From: Phoronis australis
Taxonomy: Eukaryota; Phoronida; Phoronidae
DNA: 64,000 nucleotides
Direction of reading: 5' to 3'
Assembly: GCA_002633005.1 (NCBI GenBank)
Contig: NMRA01000048.1
Coordinates: 122,001 to 186,000, forward strand
Numbering within the stretch: the first letter of the stretch is position 1; each line of letters begins with the position of its first letter. A program made the position numbers and the translations under genes. Shown piece by piece: positions 1 through 13,700 of this stretch. The notes under the pieces are model-generated. The model was given only the letters and a program-made list of their open reading frames with translations, did not search any database and was not told the origin of the DNA.

Positions 1-1819
1 GTTTCTGTTCACATACGTACTGGTACGCACGCATGTTTGTGTGACAAGTTAGTGCACTTTGTTGTGTGGTCAATAAATGGTTTAAAGACCTTCCGTTTTT
101 CACTTGTATAGACAGTGCAGAGGTATAACGAATCGTACAGTACACATAGTCGAAGTGTACGCTGCCTAGATAAAATCACCTTGACTTTGAAAGTGGTAAG
201 AACATGCAAAGTCGTGCACGAATAGCAGATCACCTTTGCAACAACTGGCGTGGCACTGCGGGACCATGCTCCCCAATTCGTGGAAAAATTCTCCCCCAAT
301 CAAAACCCGTTTCAGTTTTGCCCTTAGTGTTCCAAGTTTGTTCACTACAAAGTGCTAACGAGATTACCACTTACTTCAGCGTTTGGATCCCCTGTTGTAT
401 AAGCCTATTTCTGACTATAGCGGTGTTTGCAAGTTTTGGGTGAAACATCCTGTAGCTCAAGCTAAGTAGGCTTTCTTATCACAGCAGAGAGCTTTATTTA
501 CTTTTCGATCATTGCTAGAAGTCGAACGCTCTGACGCTGAGTCAAATCCCACGCGTTAAGTGGCAAAGTATTTCAAACGTGAAGTGGTCAAGGCGCTGGC
601 CCTGATTTCATCGAATGATTGTCAGATAACGGCGAAACTTGGCGACTTGAAATAAAATCACAAAAACACAACGGTTTAGTTTTGGTTTAAGCTAATAAGA
701 ATTCTATGTCATTCCAACAACAGCCTTCAACATGCGTAATTCGGCCATAAACCCGACAACGTCCCTTTAAGTGTCAAGATTGGCTTACATTTTAGCAGAA
801 AAAAATTTCTGCGATTTTCCAGGGATTTCTGTTAAAGTGGTCGTGGCAGCTGTTATTGTACCATCGTTTAGAAAATTTGGCATTTCAACCAAACTGTTAG
901 ATCCAGCGAATCAGAGAGCGGGGAAATATAAACACTAGAAACGTCCTCCGTCCTCGCCCAAAAACATGTTGGCAAGCCAACGGTCTGCTGAATAAACGGT
1001 CGAGAATGGGAGTCGAAATAAGCATGTCCAAAGTAAAATGAATGGGCTTGTCTAACGTGTAGCACAAAATAATGTTCTTTTTATTTTGTCTAAAGTGAGT
1101 CTAATGTGTGTAACATACGGCGATGACAGTACATGTGACTTACGGAAACTATACCAGAACAACAATTACGCCAGATTACCAACGTCCACGAACAACACTA
1201 CGCTGTCTAATCACACAAAGACACTTTTGCCCACTGTTACCTGCGCTATTGGTTAGCTTAATTTACCGGCTGTCCTGGTCGTGTCACCGAAATTAAATTA
1301 CAAACCTGCGTTTCATTCAAGTTGCGAACCTTTTATTCAGACCGCTGGCCGCTGAAACTCAGATTGTTCTTCGCTCTCACGAGACGTGACTTTTGGGTTG
1401 CAAAGATCTGACTAGCTCGCTAAGCTTACTCCTTGGGGCCCAGCTCAGCGCATATGCCACGTCGTGATTAGTCATCTTATAGAGCTCGGTCTCGAACAAT
1501 CATGAAATGTCTGTACGTTGAAAGAACTGAAATCACCTCCAATTTGACTACAGAGCATTTTAAGACCAGTTTCATAACGGCATTTGTTTTCCTTGTGATG
1601 GAAGCTAGTCATACGTAGTTGTAACGCGAAAAACCGAATAAATTGCATTATTCAAAGTGGTTCTCTGCCACTGAAACAGATTTTATGATGTTCACCAGGT
1701 TTCTTAATGTTTTGTTTGTAAAAATTTAGAATTTCTGGTGATGTCAAGGCATTTTTCTTTTAACTTGAAGTTTCAAAAAACGATCTGTCGTCTGCTCGTC
1801 ACATTTCCCTTATATGGAA
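1..1819. other. Non-coding stretch, no gene recognised
   Basis: No exon with family resemblance was found here on either strand. The open frames near 9-443 and 868-1065 have no recognisable protein pattern. The segment 500-770 belongs to a dispersed element described separately. The missing 5' exons of the cadherin-like gene may lie here or left of the window. Confidence 0.5.
500..770. mobile_element. Dispersed TTAAAGGGAC-type element, copy 1
   Basis: The right part (about 590-770) aligns by eye with 26930-27142 and with the end of 24051-24396: shared blocks around 'ctgatttcatcgaatgatt', a 'gcgtaattcggccat' block and a terminal GTCCCTTTAA. The left part has a degenerate tRNA-like block, as in the other copies. 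This copy lacks a clear left terminal repeat. It is a non-autonomous element remnant with no coding capacity. Confidence 0.5.
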
Positions 1820-3031
1820 AATGTGAACTTTAACATTTATTGTTAACAAAACAATGGCGAGTTCAAGCAGCAGCCAGCCCGATTAAGGGGAAACTGATGT
1901 AAGTCCTTACTGCTCAAAATTTGTCATAAAGTTATCGAACTATTCAATACATTCTAAAATGCACTTGCACTACTTTTTGGGAAGTCGCTTTCTTCACTGG
2001 CTTGCCTCATGCTGTACAGTCGACATCCGATTCGGAGGGCGATCACCCGCTGTTAATATCCTTCTCGTCAGTCAACTGTATGTCAAGTGACTGTGAGCGC
2101 ATGCGCGCATTTATCTTAAGTCGGAGGGAGATCAGTAACTCTGTGGTGACTACAGAGTTGTTTTTTTTTCTTAGCGCTTATTTCAAAAATCGTGAATTTT
2201 GTGATCTTTGCTGGAAATTCCCTCACAAAGGAAAGTGAATAACTCTATAGTAGACATTGCAAGATGGTACTTTTGTCAGGGATTGAGAAGCTTTCGCTTT
2301 CCATGCTTCTTTAAAAGTGCAGCACAAAAGCACTACCAAACACGTTTCCTAGGTGTTTCAATCGATCTGACATTTTAAGGAAACTATGTTGATGATTTAG
2401 TTATCCATAAATGGGATCAAAGAATTGCGAATATGCTGTTTGCGATTGTGTTACTCCATGCCTCTAACCGGGACCGGTAACAGCAGTAACACATCCAAAA
2501 ATCCCTGTTGTGCGTTTATGTACGGATAAGACTTCCGCCATATTTGTTATGCGCGTGTGCGACTTCGTAACGTGGAATGTCCCGGGCGTGGCCTAAATGC
2601 TCTGACCCATCCGCCGTCACGCGCGTGACAGGCGCGACCATAGGAACAATGTGTCAGCATTTATTCAGCGTTCATATGCCATCCGATGTGATGGTAGATC
2701 GTAGTCAGATCAACCATCTGAAAATACATGTGAACTCTTGTCAGAGGTCCGGCCTGCCTTTTTATCATTCGATTACAAAACAGACGGCCCATCAGTCTTC
2801 TTACTGTGCGATCCAATGACGTAGTTCGCGGTGAGAATACTCACCCTGTGATGAACGCACGGGATTGGCCAGAGTATTAACATTTTGTACATTGATGTTA
2901 TGTTAAATTTCCTGTCCTTGTGAATGCTCGTTTCAAGCGTCTTATCTGCCATCTGGTCTACCCTCCACATGCCGTGTTGTACCAGTATTTCGAGTTGTCT
3001 ATTTGTCTCAGTTATTCGCGATACCCATCTG
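1820..3031 (+). repeat. 1.2 kb duplication, copy 1
   Basis: This 1212-base block repeats at 3229-4440, also 1212 bases, with only scattered substitutions and small indels (for example tttttggg versus tttgtggg near 1975/3384, and a rearranged patch near 2458-2490/3868-3896). It ends at GATACCCATCTG, where copy 1 continues into a GGCGGATC-type element and copy 2 continues into unique sequence. No exon is recognised in it. Confidence 0.9.
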
Positions 3032-3227
3032 CAGTGGCGGATCTAGGATATCACAAGGGGGGGCCCAACATTTTGTCCGGCTGTAAGCATTTGCGCAAAC
3101 TGAACCACGATTGTAGATGCGCATAGCACCGAATGGGGGTAGGTCGGGAGGGGGGCAAACCCCCCTCCCGCCCAGGAAATTTTTCTGTTTTTACCTCTAA
3201 AAATCAAGCATTTTCCTTGATTCCTCA
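3032..3227. mobile_element. CAGTGGCGGATC family element, truncated at an N
   Basis: It starts with CAGTGGCGGATCTAGGATA followed by a G-run, the same start as the element at 5779. A C-rich stretch near 3160-3172 mirrors the G-rich left side. It ends at the ambiguous base 3228, immediately before duplication copy 2 begins, so it is probably cut by a contig join. It has no coding content. Confidence 0.6.
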
Positions 3228-3228
3228 N

Positions 3229-4440
3229 AATGTGACCTTTAACATTTATTGTTAACAAAACAATGGCGAGTTCAAGCAGCAGCCAGCCCGATTAAGGGGA
3301 AACTGATGTAAGTCCTTACTGCTCAAAATTTGTCATAAAGTTATCGAACTATTCAATACATTCTAAAATGCACTTGCACTACTTTGTGGGAAATCGCTTT
3401 CTTCACTGGCTTGCCTCATGCTGTACAGTCGACATCCGATTCGGAGGGCAATCACCCGCTGTTAACATCCTTCTCGTCAGTCAACTGTATGTCAAGTGAC
3501 TGTGAGCGCATGCGCGCATTTATCTTAAGTCGGAGGGAGATCAGTAACTCTGTGGTGACTACAGAGTTGTTTTTTTTTTCTTAGCGCTTATTTCAAAAAT
3601 CGTGAATTTTGTGATCTTTGCTGGAAATTCCCTCACAAAGGAAAGTGAATAACTCTATAGTAGACATTGCAAGATGGTACTTTTGTTAGGAATTGAGAAG
3701 CTTTCGCTTTCCATGCTTCTTTAAAAGTGCAGCACAAAAGCACTACCAAACACATTTCCTAGGTGTTTCAATCGATCTGACATTTTAAGGAAACTATGTT
3801 GAAGATTTAGTTATCCATAAATGGGGTCAAAAAATTGCGAATATGCTGTTTGCGATTGTGTTACTCCGGGACCGGTAACAGTTTCAAACAGCAGTAACAC
3901 ATCCAAAAATCCCTGTTGTGCCTTTATGTACGGATAAGACTTCCGCCATATTTGTTATGCGCGTGTGCGACTTCGTAACGTGGAATGTCCCGGGCGTGGC
4001 CTAAATGCTCTGACCCATCCGCCGTCACGCGCGTGACAGGCGCGACCATAGGAACAACGTGTCAGCATTTATTCAGCGTTCATATGCCATCCGATGTGAT
4101 GGTAGATCGTAGTCAGATCAACCATCTGAAAAATGTGAACTCTTGTCAGAGGTCCGGCCTGCCTTTTTATCATTCGATTACAAAACAGACCGGCGGCCCA
4201 TCAGTCTTCTTACTGTACGATCCAATGACGTAGTTCGCGGTGAGAAAACTCAGCTTGTGATGAACGCACGGGATTGGCCAGAGTATTAACATTTTGTACA
4301 TTGATGTTATGTTAAATTTCCTGTCCTTGTGAATGCTCGTTTCAAGCGTCTTATCTGCCATCTGGTCTACCCTCCATATGCCGTGTTGTACCAGTATTTC
4401 GAGTTGTCTATTTGTCTCAGTTATTCGCGATACCCATCTG
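3229..4440 (+). repeat. 1.2 kb duplication, copy 2
   Basis: This is the second copy of block 1820-3031, starting one base after a lone N at 3228 and running without interruption into the first cadherin exon region at 4628. The contiguity with the gene suggests this copy represents the real locus and the other is the alternative haplotype or a recent duplicate. Confidence 0.9.
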
Positions 4441-4627
4441 ATATGATCGAGAAATATATGACGCTACACCTATGTAGCTACTGGCCCGCCTCTTACTTCG
4501 ATGCGAGCTTTATGATAAAATCAAGAGCCCAACATGATCACGTGACTTTGTACCACCAGGATAACATTGTCCTGGATTTTCATTGCATGTAAAAGTCGAA
4601 TCAAGTTCCTTGAACATTTTGTTCTAG

Positions 4628-4712
4628 TGGAGTTATCACGCTTGCGAAAGGCATAGATTTTGAAACAGATCAATATTATAAATTACAAGTAGCGGCTTCG
4701 GATGGATTACAG
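4628..4712 (+). CDS. Cadherin-like gene exon (class C, LDFE-type strand)
   Basis: The exon is 85 nt between TTCTAG and GTAAGT, with one base completing the previous codon and then 28 codons. The product reads GVITLAKGIDFETDQ then YYKLQVAASDGLQ: the G-x-I-x-L, (L/I)DFE and Y-x-L-x-V-x-A-x-D pattern of the second half of a cadherin repeat. The acidic E of IDFE and the D of ASDG are calcium ligands in the family. The exon ends in phase 0 and joins exon 5266 in frame. Three other exons (14263, 20401, 24578) are also exactly 85 nt with the same phases. Confidence 0.85.
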
Positions 4713-7700
4713 GTAAGTTACGAACTATGAAATAAAAACAGGTATCCAAGTCCATGTTGACAAGTATTAGTTTAGGATAAAAGTGAGTTTCAATTTTAGG
4801 TTATGTGCTGTCGCTTTTCTTACGTCCAGTGTATCGTAGATCTGAATGTGGGATAATTATTTAAAGAATGTCTTAAGCACGCCACACGATAAAGCCTATG
4901 CTTAGAAACAAGCAGCATGTCCCTACAGCCGTAAACGATAGACAAACCTAAGGCGTTTGTCACGCTTGCTTATGTAACAGCCATTCAAGGAGTTTTCACA
5001 CATGTTCCGAACTTAAGAAGATTGCATGTCACTATTTCGTTTCAAACTTTGAATCAGCCGTGCAGTCGTAGCAAATGTCTGTTTGAACATGCCTTTTAGC
5101 AAAGTCTAACTTGCTGAATGTATTTTCAGTAATTGTTTTTCATTACGTCATAATAAATGGCATTAAACGCATCCCCCCTTGCTTTTCACTGCAACTTAGC
5201 CCGTAGCATTTCACAAGGTTATTATAAAATGTATTGTTTTTTAAGCAAGTCATTTCACGTTCCAGACTGTCGTTTCCCAAGTGGAGATTGATGTCATAGA
5301 TGTGAACGAATACAGCCCAGAATTTTCCAAGAGATTTTACACAATGAATTCACAACGCCAGATCGGCGTCGTTGGCGTAGTCAGGGCTTCAGATAAAGAC
5401 CTCATGTCTAATGTGGTTACCTACCACTTAAAAGGTTATTCAGAGTAAGTGCATGGGAGTCACAACACAGGGGTATTTGAAAATGATAGTGAGGTGCTGT
5501 CAACCTCCATGGAAAACGAAATATATACTTTGAATATGATGACGTATCATGGTGGTCTACTGGTGTGGATATCTTGCGCAGGTTGCATAAAACAAGTATG
5601 TCACTAAAATTTTCGTCGCAAAATAGCACTGGTAGAAGGAATGGTTCTTATTCTTATGATGATCAAGAAACCCCACGGGCGGCTATAGCCCTCCCCCCAG
5701 CCCCCTATGGTGCGCCACCCATGGCACCGTGAGTAGAGCAGCACTGAAATANGGCCACTTACTAAACGGTGAATACGCCAGTGGCGGATCTAGGATACCA
5801 CAAGGGGGGCCCAACATGACACCTCGGAGAAATGGGCAAAGCTCGATTGTATGCACAGGTGGCTCGAATGTTGTGGGGGTTGGCGATATGGACCTGGTGT
5901 TCCGGAATTCTACCGTTGGGCTCGATATTTTCTCACGCTTCATGCTGTTGCTGTGTAATTTTTGCTTGCACCAGTCATGGGGGGCCCTTGGCCTGTACGC
6001 AATCATCACGTAGTAACAATTAACAATCACCCGAAATACATTTTAGTTATAAATCCAACGTACAGTCACGATGCATTGAAATGTTTCTGCAAAATGTTAT
6101 TGTTCATGTTAACTCTACATTATACACAACATAGTCTACGATGTTGACCGTACGCCGATCGGTGAGCCAGACTATTTTCATTCACTAAACGATAAGACAT
6201 GAATAGAACGTTTTCCGTTTGAAATGCACATACATGTAAATGAAATCCTGGCAAAAAGTATATTAGATCATACTTGGGAGAACATAGAAACCAAATAAAT
6301 GGATAACTTACTTCAGAAATGGGACTTCTTTGAGTCAATCGAGGTGTCGATGTGCTTTCGAAACCAGCCATCACTGTTTTGCTTTCGGCGACCTTTCACC
6401 TCTCTGAGGTCATCAGGCCATTTCCAAATAAGGCACCGCAAGGCATTTTGGGACTGTAATGTCGGACTTGACGAGCACGAAGGCGTGTCTTTTTGGTCAA
6501 CTTTCAAACGTAAAGAAAAATACTCCAAACTCATCTAAAACTCACTATATTTACGAAACCTACAAAAAAACTTGTACGCCACGATGTGATACAGGTTTCA
6601 TGCAAGATGAGTAACATTTACTTTCTTATTTTATACTATTTTTCACGTTCCAAGCCACTTTAAATTTTCTATAAAAACTGAAACGTATGAGTTTTAGCAG
6701 TCATTTTCTAATGAACTTTGAAATTTGTTTAATGAAGCCAGCGTCCACATTGCTTAATCCAACGGCTTCTATTAGAAATGGCCTCAGTGTGGTCAGATTG
6801 TTCAAAAAGACCAAACGTCGGTTAACACCACTATCCTGCGTCTGTCTTTAATTTTGGGTATTGCATTAACCCTTCAACAGATAGTGCTTTGATACCGCAT
6901 GTATATAGTATTTGGGAAATCGTACAAAACAGCACTGCCAATTGATGTAGACCTTTTCATGTTAATGCCATTCCATGCGGTCGGAAAATCAGTTTACCTC
7001 AGCACAAATGTACAAGTTAAAGTAACCAAGGTAGCGTCTAAACGTATAATGCGTGTCAGCGGTCAGTCGATCACCTGCGTTTCGTTCATCCCAAAACCCC
7101 AGACTATTGCATGTGTACCCATCGGTTTTCGCTATTCGTGGTCGTAAATCCATTGTCTCATTAGGAACTACATTAGCCTTTAAACCAATTTAGTGAATGA
7201 ATGTAGTGTGAAATCAAATATCCGGCTGTTTTCGGCAAAACTCTCTCCAGATGTGATGATAGTCCCTGCTCACGAATGCCACTCGTCACTCGCGGATGGA
7301 TTCTTCAAATCGCATGAACTCGCAACAACTGTAACTGTGAGACGTCTTTTTGATTATCGTTCCAGAAAAAAACGGCATCCACATTAGGTGTGAAATTCCC
7401 CTTCCAAAAGTACACCGTGACTTTGACAGAAGGAACTTCGGTGGGAACTGTTGTTATGCGATTCAACAGAAAAGTAGAGGGATAAAATATTTGTATAAAA
7501 CTCTTGCGACAATAAAGCTGATATGTTGAAAGGAGGTTTTGTGTTATAATTTACCCAGAGGTATTCTTATAGATGAGGTATATACGGCACATGCTATGTG
7601 GAAGAGCGACATTTTCACGACCAATTTTCCTTTATTTATTTTACAAAATTACCTGTGCATGCTGTGAAAGGGTGTCATTTACCACAAAGACTCTACAAAA

Positions 7701-10700
7701 GTTTTAATTTAGGAGCTCAAAACTCCGCAGAGGAGTCCCAAGAGTCTCCTTTTCAACCACACATATCTGTGAAAGGTTTTCAATTTTATCTCTTGGCTAC
7801 TTTAAATGCTTTTATCCCATACATGTACGCGTTGAATCAGTCGAGTGCAACACGGCCATGTGATGTTGTTTTCCGTGTTCACCTCCCGCACTACTTCAAC
7901 AGTGCCCTCTGACATGGAAAGTTCAAAAGGTAAGCCAATGTCGACTCGACGTCGTTAGCCGGTTCGATCATCAAACTTTCCGAAAATAGTTTGAAGTGAT
8001 ACAAGTGCAGCAGTATAAATAACGCTCAACACGCAATCAGGTCCCAAACGTAACATCAGGTACAAAACAATTAATTATGTGACACTTCTGTCTCATTTTT
8101 CAATTGATAAATATTATATCGTCTCAGGCGCCGATTGCTCGGTAACTACAATGTCAAATATTGTTGTTACTTAAGTATTTTCAGGAAATGTTACAAGTTC
8201 AATGCAATACTTATCGTTGTTTTCATCTTTCTTATCTCTTTTCAAATAATTAATCGTTACATTTAAAACTGTTTATTCTACTAGAGAAAACTTGTAACTT
8301 GACGCGCAAGTCAAATGAATACATATAGGATGTGATCCGCCACGTGAACAGTCTGAGTGAAGTATTTAAGAAATCTGCCGAAAACATGAAAGAAACTTAG
8401 GAATTCGAAGCGTATGGAATAAATACAAAACATACCTCGATTGGCGTAGATGAAGTAATATCCCACTTGACATTAGTCCGCGGAATAATGTCTCGTGGGA
8501 GTTTACTCTCGGTACGATTTGTGTATTTATTCAAGCAGTGTCTTCATCTTAGCACTACTACAGTTGCACTATTTCGAGCTATAAAATACATTCTCGGCGA
8601 GAAAATAATTTTTCATAAATTAGCAGATTCTAAGCCCAGAACTCCGCAATGACAGCCGAACGCTCTACCACTTTTATAAAAAAGCCGCGAAATAAGGCAT
8701 TATTTCAAATATTAGACCATGGGCCTAACGGCGCGGCAATACGGTGTTGCAAAACTATTCGCAAAGAAGCTCCAAAGATACACAGGCAAACGTAAAAGAA
8801 TGCCATTAAGAGACACAGCAGTAATCAAAATGAGTGCGCCTTTATGTGTATAAATGTATGGGCCTATGGCTATGTAGGGGGCACACTCTGGGCTTATATG
8901 ATATACAAAACTTAGGTGCATGCGCAAAAAGCGAACCATTTGGGTACAAAGCAAGGAAAAAGTGCAGTATTTCGGATTTAGGCCCGTACATCTAAAATGC
9001 GACAGTACGGTACGGTCCTGCTTTCAGCGCACCCTTAAATAGAGCGTCACCCATTGGCCAATTTCCTTTTTCACCAATTCAGAAATCAACTTGTTTTCTT
9101 CGAGAAACTTGTGTACATGTCACAACAAATTATCGAAATTGGGTTCACTTCATTTAAAGCTTTTACTGTTTTAATGCCGCAAACCGAATTTCTGAGCAAA
9201 TTTTGCTTTGGCGTAGCTGTCATCTTCCAAAATACTTCACAAAAAATCAAACGAATGGCGCGCGCGCGAGTCACGAGCTTTTGTTTTCAAAACGACCCCT
9301 TCGTAATGAATTATGCAAGAAAATGACGTTTATTAGATTGTTTTTCACTTAAACGGCTGCAACGGGTAAAGTGAGTGACGGTTCACTCCCAGAATTTGCA
9401 TGCACCCCTGACGGTCGTTAGCTCTGCACGTTGATATAAGTTTCACGACGAGGTTTTTGCGAGCAGAACTAACCGGGGTGTGTGAAATTTCGGGTCTACC
9501 GGATCTGTAAACTAACTATACACCTTTGCGCCGATGTGAGTAAAAAGTGAGCAGATAAAATCTGACACAGAATTAGTGTTATTAAAAACTACTCGAGTAC
9601 ACTACACTATTTACCGTTATTCTGCTGCTATAATTGTGGTGAAATCTATTGCGTCGGCTTTCGGCGCCACGAAATATTGCGTTACTTATTAGCCACTGTT
9701 TTTTTCGCCCATTCTTCAATCAACTGTTGGTTCTTTCACGAGGTTGCGTACACGTCACAACAAAATATTAGACCTGGTTTCACTTCATTATAAGTTTTTC
9801 AAATTTTAATACTATCAAACCGAGTTTCAGAACAAATTTTTGCTGCTGCGAAGCTGTCATCATCTCCCGAGAGATGTCGCAAATATAGAAAATGGCGCGT
9901 GCGCGTGTCACGAGCGCTGAGTTTTCAAAACGACGATATACTTTCCTTTGTAACGCGCAGAATTACGCAAGAAAATGAGTGACGTTTTTTTGGATTGTTT
10001 TTCACTTAAAGGGCTGCAACGGGTAAGGTGAGTGTCGGTTGACTCCCAGATGTTGCATGCACCCCGCCGGTCTTTAGCTCTACATATTGATTTAAGTTTC
10101 ACCGCGAGGTGACGAGCAGTACCCGGGCTGTGTGCAATTTCGAAGTCTGTTGGAGCTCAACACACAGTTTTCTAGCTGTATTTTGACAATAGTCTTCATA
10201 CAGACAGCTGGCTGGCTAAGTGCTACCTAGCTGTATTCTGGCGATACTTTTCATACAGCTTGTTGGCTGCTTAGGCTTTAAGCACCCGTGTCCGTAATGT
10301 AGAGTACCGTTGCTACTGTACGAATGACTCGATCAGCGTCCGTCTGAGAACTTTCGTCACAGTTTTGCAGCTTTGATTCTCGTGCGCGTTCAAGGTGGTT
10401 AGCTGCGTAAAAAAAAGTGAAAAGTGAAGGAATATAATAAAAAATGCTCGCACTGTAGTGATGCTTGACATTGAGTCATCTTTGAAAATTTGTTAATGGT
10501 ATTTTCTAGATTTCTGTGTTTCCATCCGTTTGTTTTTGATGCAACTCTACTGTTGAGAACAGGCGAGTATGTTTCGGAGAATAGACCACGTATACCGGTA
10601 GGCCTAGTGTATTATATATAGATTATTACATGGCGTTATCCCCGTTATCTAGAGCCCGAGTGGATTTTGGAGAATTATCGCCCGAGGGGCGTTAGCCCCG

Positions 10701-13700
10701 AGGGTGATAATTCTACAAAATCTCTTGGACGTTAACACCCTGAAGGACTCGTCGTGTGGCTACAGTTCAACTGAAAAAAATCAAACGCATTCAGTTATGT
10801 TTGTTAGACTAGATCTCACTTAGGAATAATGAAAAAACGATGAAATGCAATTAATAATTAACCTATCAACTAATTCAGGCTCCGTATTATTCTAAAATTA
10901 TTGACATAATACCGTAACTTGAACGACTATTCAGGCCAATGCAGAGAAAAAAATGTACGTTCACGATCGCTTTTTTGCGTTCACGATCGCCATAGAGAAT
11001 TTAACGATATCGTTCCCGATCGCCGTCTCACACAAGGACCTGCTTGTATTGGTAAACATCTCAAATTGTTTCACAAATCATAACTAACAAAGGTGTCACC
11101 AGGGACGATTAAACTATAAACGTCACAATGTCTCTTCTTAAGAACCATGGAATTGCTAATAACAAGTAGAAATTGTCGATTTTACGAGGCGCAAGGCATT
11201 TTACCGAAAGCCATTGCTTTCTGAGCTCTTTATTTTAAAAAATAAGCAAAAGCCAAGTATTATTTCACAACAAAGGTTACACTCTGACGCTTTTCTGTGT
11301 GTAACATTTGTACCAAAGTGGCCTCTATTTAAGCAGAAAGTGACACTTAAACTCACCGGGTACGTGACTGTCGTCTGCCATTTTTGGTGCAAGGTTTTGT
11401 TCTCGATCGCCTTCCGGGCGTTCTCGATCGCCTTCCGGGTGTTCTCGATCGCGGGTTGGCCGGGATGTTTACAAATTTCCGGATCTCTGTTAATTCTTGA
11501 TTTGCCTATGTGCCGAAAATCTAGTTAAGCCAACTACCTTTCGACATAGGTCTTGGGGACGTGTGCTTGTATTGTCCAATTAAGTAGGCGACAACGTGGT
11601 GTGTTGGTGTGCACGAGACATATTGTCGCGGCACTGGACATACATGTAGTATCGTCCGGACAATATGCGTCGTCGTTGACGGCGCAAGTAGTCGCATAGG
11701 CTCATTCATTTGTCACCCAGCCGACATGTGTCGAATGGTGACAGGAGAGGAAAACTCGGCTATTGTTACAAGGTTGGTCGAATACTTTGGATTGTGTTTA
11801 GTCACTTTCATTAGATGATGAATTGTCACAGTCACGTATAAAAATATTACAAATGAAATACAGAATTGGCGTGAAAAACGGTTGCAACCATTTACAATTG
11901 AATGTGTTTACATCAACTCTAAAATGCAATAGGCTAGTGACAGTGTGATGTCAAGAAATAAGGATGGAGCATTTAAACCTGTTGACAGTACGACCTACAT
12001 TGTACTAGCCGAAGGTGCAGCTGTGAAAATCTCCGCATTGGGTGGAAGATAAGTGACGATGTCCCCACTGGTCGTCACAGTTTTTCACAGATCCTGATTG
12101 TTCGTGTTGCCCTCACCCGTTGCTGTCCCCCATTGTCGAAGTCAATGCCGCCAGGGGTCCGCTCCTATAGTACCTAGCACCGTCGCTGTAAAATAAAGTG
12201 AGAAAAGAGTGGCGGAAGGACTCTCACGGGGGGGGTAAATTCTTGTTATACTCAGATCATCGTCATTGAACAAATGGATGAAAAAATATGTGAAAATTTT
12301 GAACAAATGTTACCTATATAGGTGCATATGCCTAAACGTGTTCATTTATATGACAAACCGGCACACAGTGGATGGTGTGGCAACCTTCAGTTGGCAAATA
12401 TGCGTCTATGGTTATAACCGTTTTCAGTCATCTTGGCGTCAAAGTTGAGCTGCCATGACTTGTCCGTGTTGCGTCGTCGTTTATGCAATTCCGTTCATGG
12501 TGACAACGCTGGGCATGGAATTTAGACAAGAGTACACCGTAGAAATAATGGAATCACACGCTCTAGAAGTACCAGTGATTACCTTAAAAGCTACAACTAG
12601 GAATCCGGTAAGCTAAAATCTACATCATCAATTCTCCAATATTTTGACAAAGCCGCTGCGTAGCTTTGAAATCTATCATTTCAAAATCAAGATTCTTTCT
12701 TAAGTTTTCTATTCAGATACAGACTGCTTTCCACAATACGAAATGTCGATAAAGAATTTGACGCAAGTACGTGGAATTCTTTCACGACTATTATTATGAG
12801 GACGACAGAATTGTCGCAATACCAAGCATATATTTCTGACCACATTACGTACCTTACACTGATTCTCTGTCCATCACTTTCAGAACCCGATAACGTATAG
12901 AATGAATACGCCAACGTCTGAACAATTTCGTGTGGATCGGAGCAGGTAGCCGGCTTCCAGAGCTTGTATTGGAACCAGGGGTGCGTTTAAGCAGGGACGT
13001 GTCTCTGATACTCCTGAGCTTACTTAAACCTCATTGCGCGAGATCACCATATTTAGGCGCAAGACCACTAAAGTTCAAGCGCACATCACGGGCTTTGAGA
13101 AAGCGCTAAATACGGGAAAACAGTGCTGACTGTGTGGCTAATGGGATTCGGAGATGAAGATTCTGGTTACTTGCTAGTTGATAGGCATGATCATAAAGAC
13201 CACGCAACTTCACGCGAGTGTTGAAGGGCGAGTGTCCGGTCTCGCGCATAAGCTCGGAACCTGGCCCGCCCCCCATTAGGCGATTGGTCGAGCGACGCTG
13301 CAATGTTAAAGTGCCCAAAAATATAAGCGAAAACGATTTCCCATTAATTCACAAGCAGCCATCATTTCTCGTCGTAAATGTTTCGCGAGTGTTTGGCCCT
13401 TTGGAACGCACCCCTGTTTTGTTGTCTAGGAGCGTGTGCGGAGACACCGTGTAGACAGTTAATGACTTGCAGTACGTTTGCTTGAACTATTTAGGCCAAA
13501 TGAGCATGCAAGTCATAACTTGAAAAATTCAGACTTGCAATCTGTCTCCAGGGCCCGGTCTCTAATCTTTATACTCGAAACGAACTCGAAACTATTTTTG
13601 GCAATTTCTCTGCTCCTTTTGTCCGAACTTAAGATAATTGGTTATCAGACTGTGCTCGAATACATTATAGTTTATGCATAGGAGTTTCTAGTTCAAGTTT

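Larger units (their letters stand above)
7474..12449. other. Long gene-poor intron or missing-exon interval
   Basis: Exons of the 0-to-2, class C, class A and class B types are expected here by comparison with the 16.6-20.5 kb set, but none is convincing. The interval holds a tRNA-like fragment near 8627-8700, a diverged pair of repeats (9050-9500 and 9695-10150), a hairpin element at 10663-10722 and the CGATCGC repeat clusters at 10955-11455. The open frames at 7598, 8467, 11214 and 11609 show no family resemblance. Confidence 0.45.

Noticed and set aside
12717-12766. Possible cadherin exon reading YRLLSTIRNVDKEFDA
   Set aside because: Splice sites and the 50-nt length fit phase 0-to-2, but the in-phase frame contains TAA; the cadherin-like reading is one base out. 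Either coincidence or a damaged exon.
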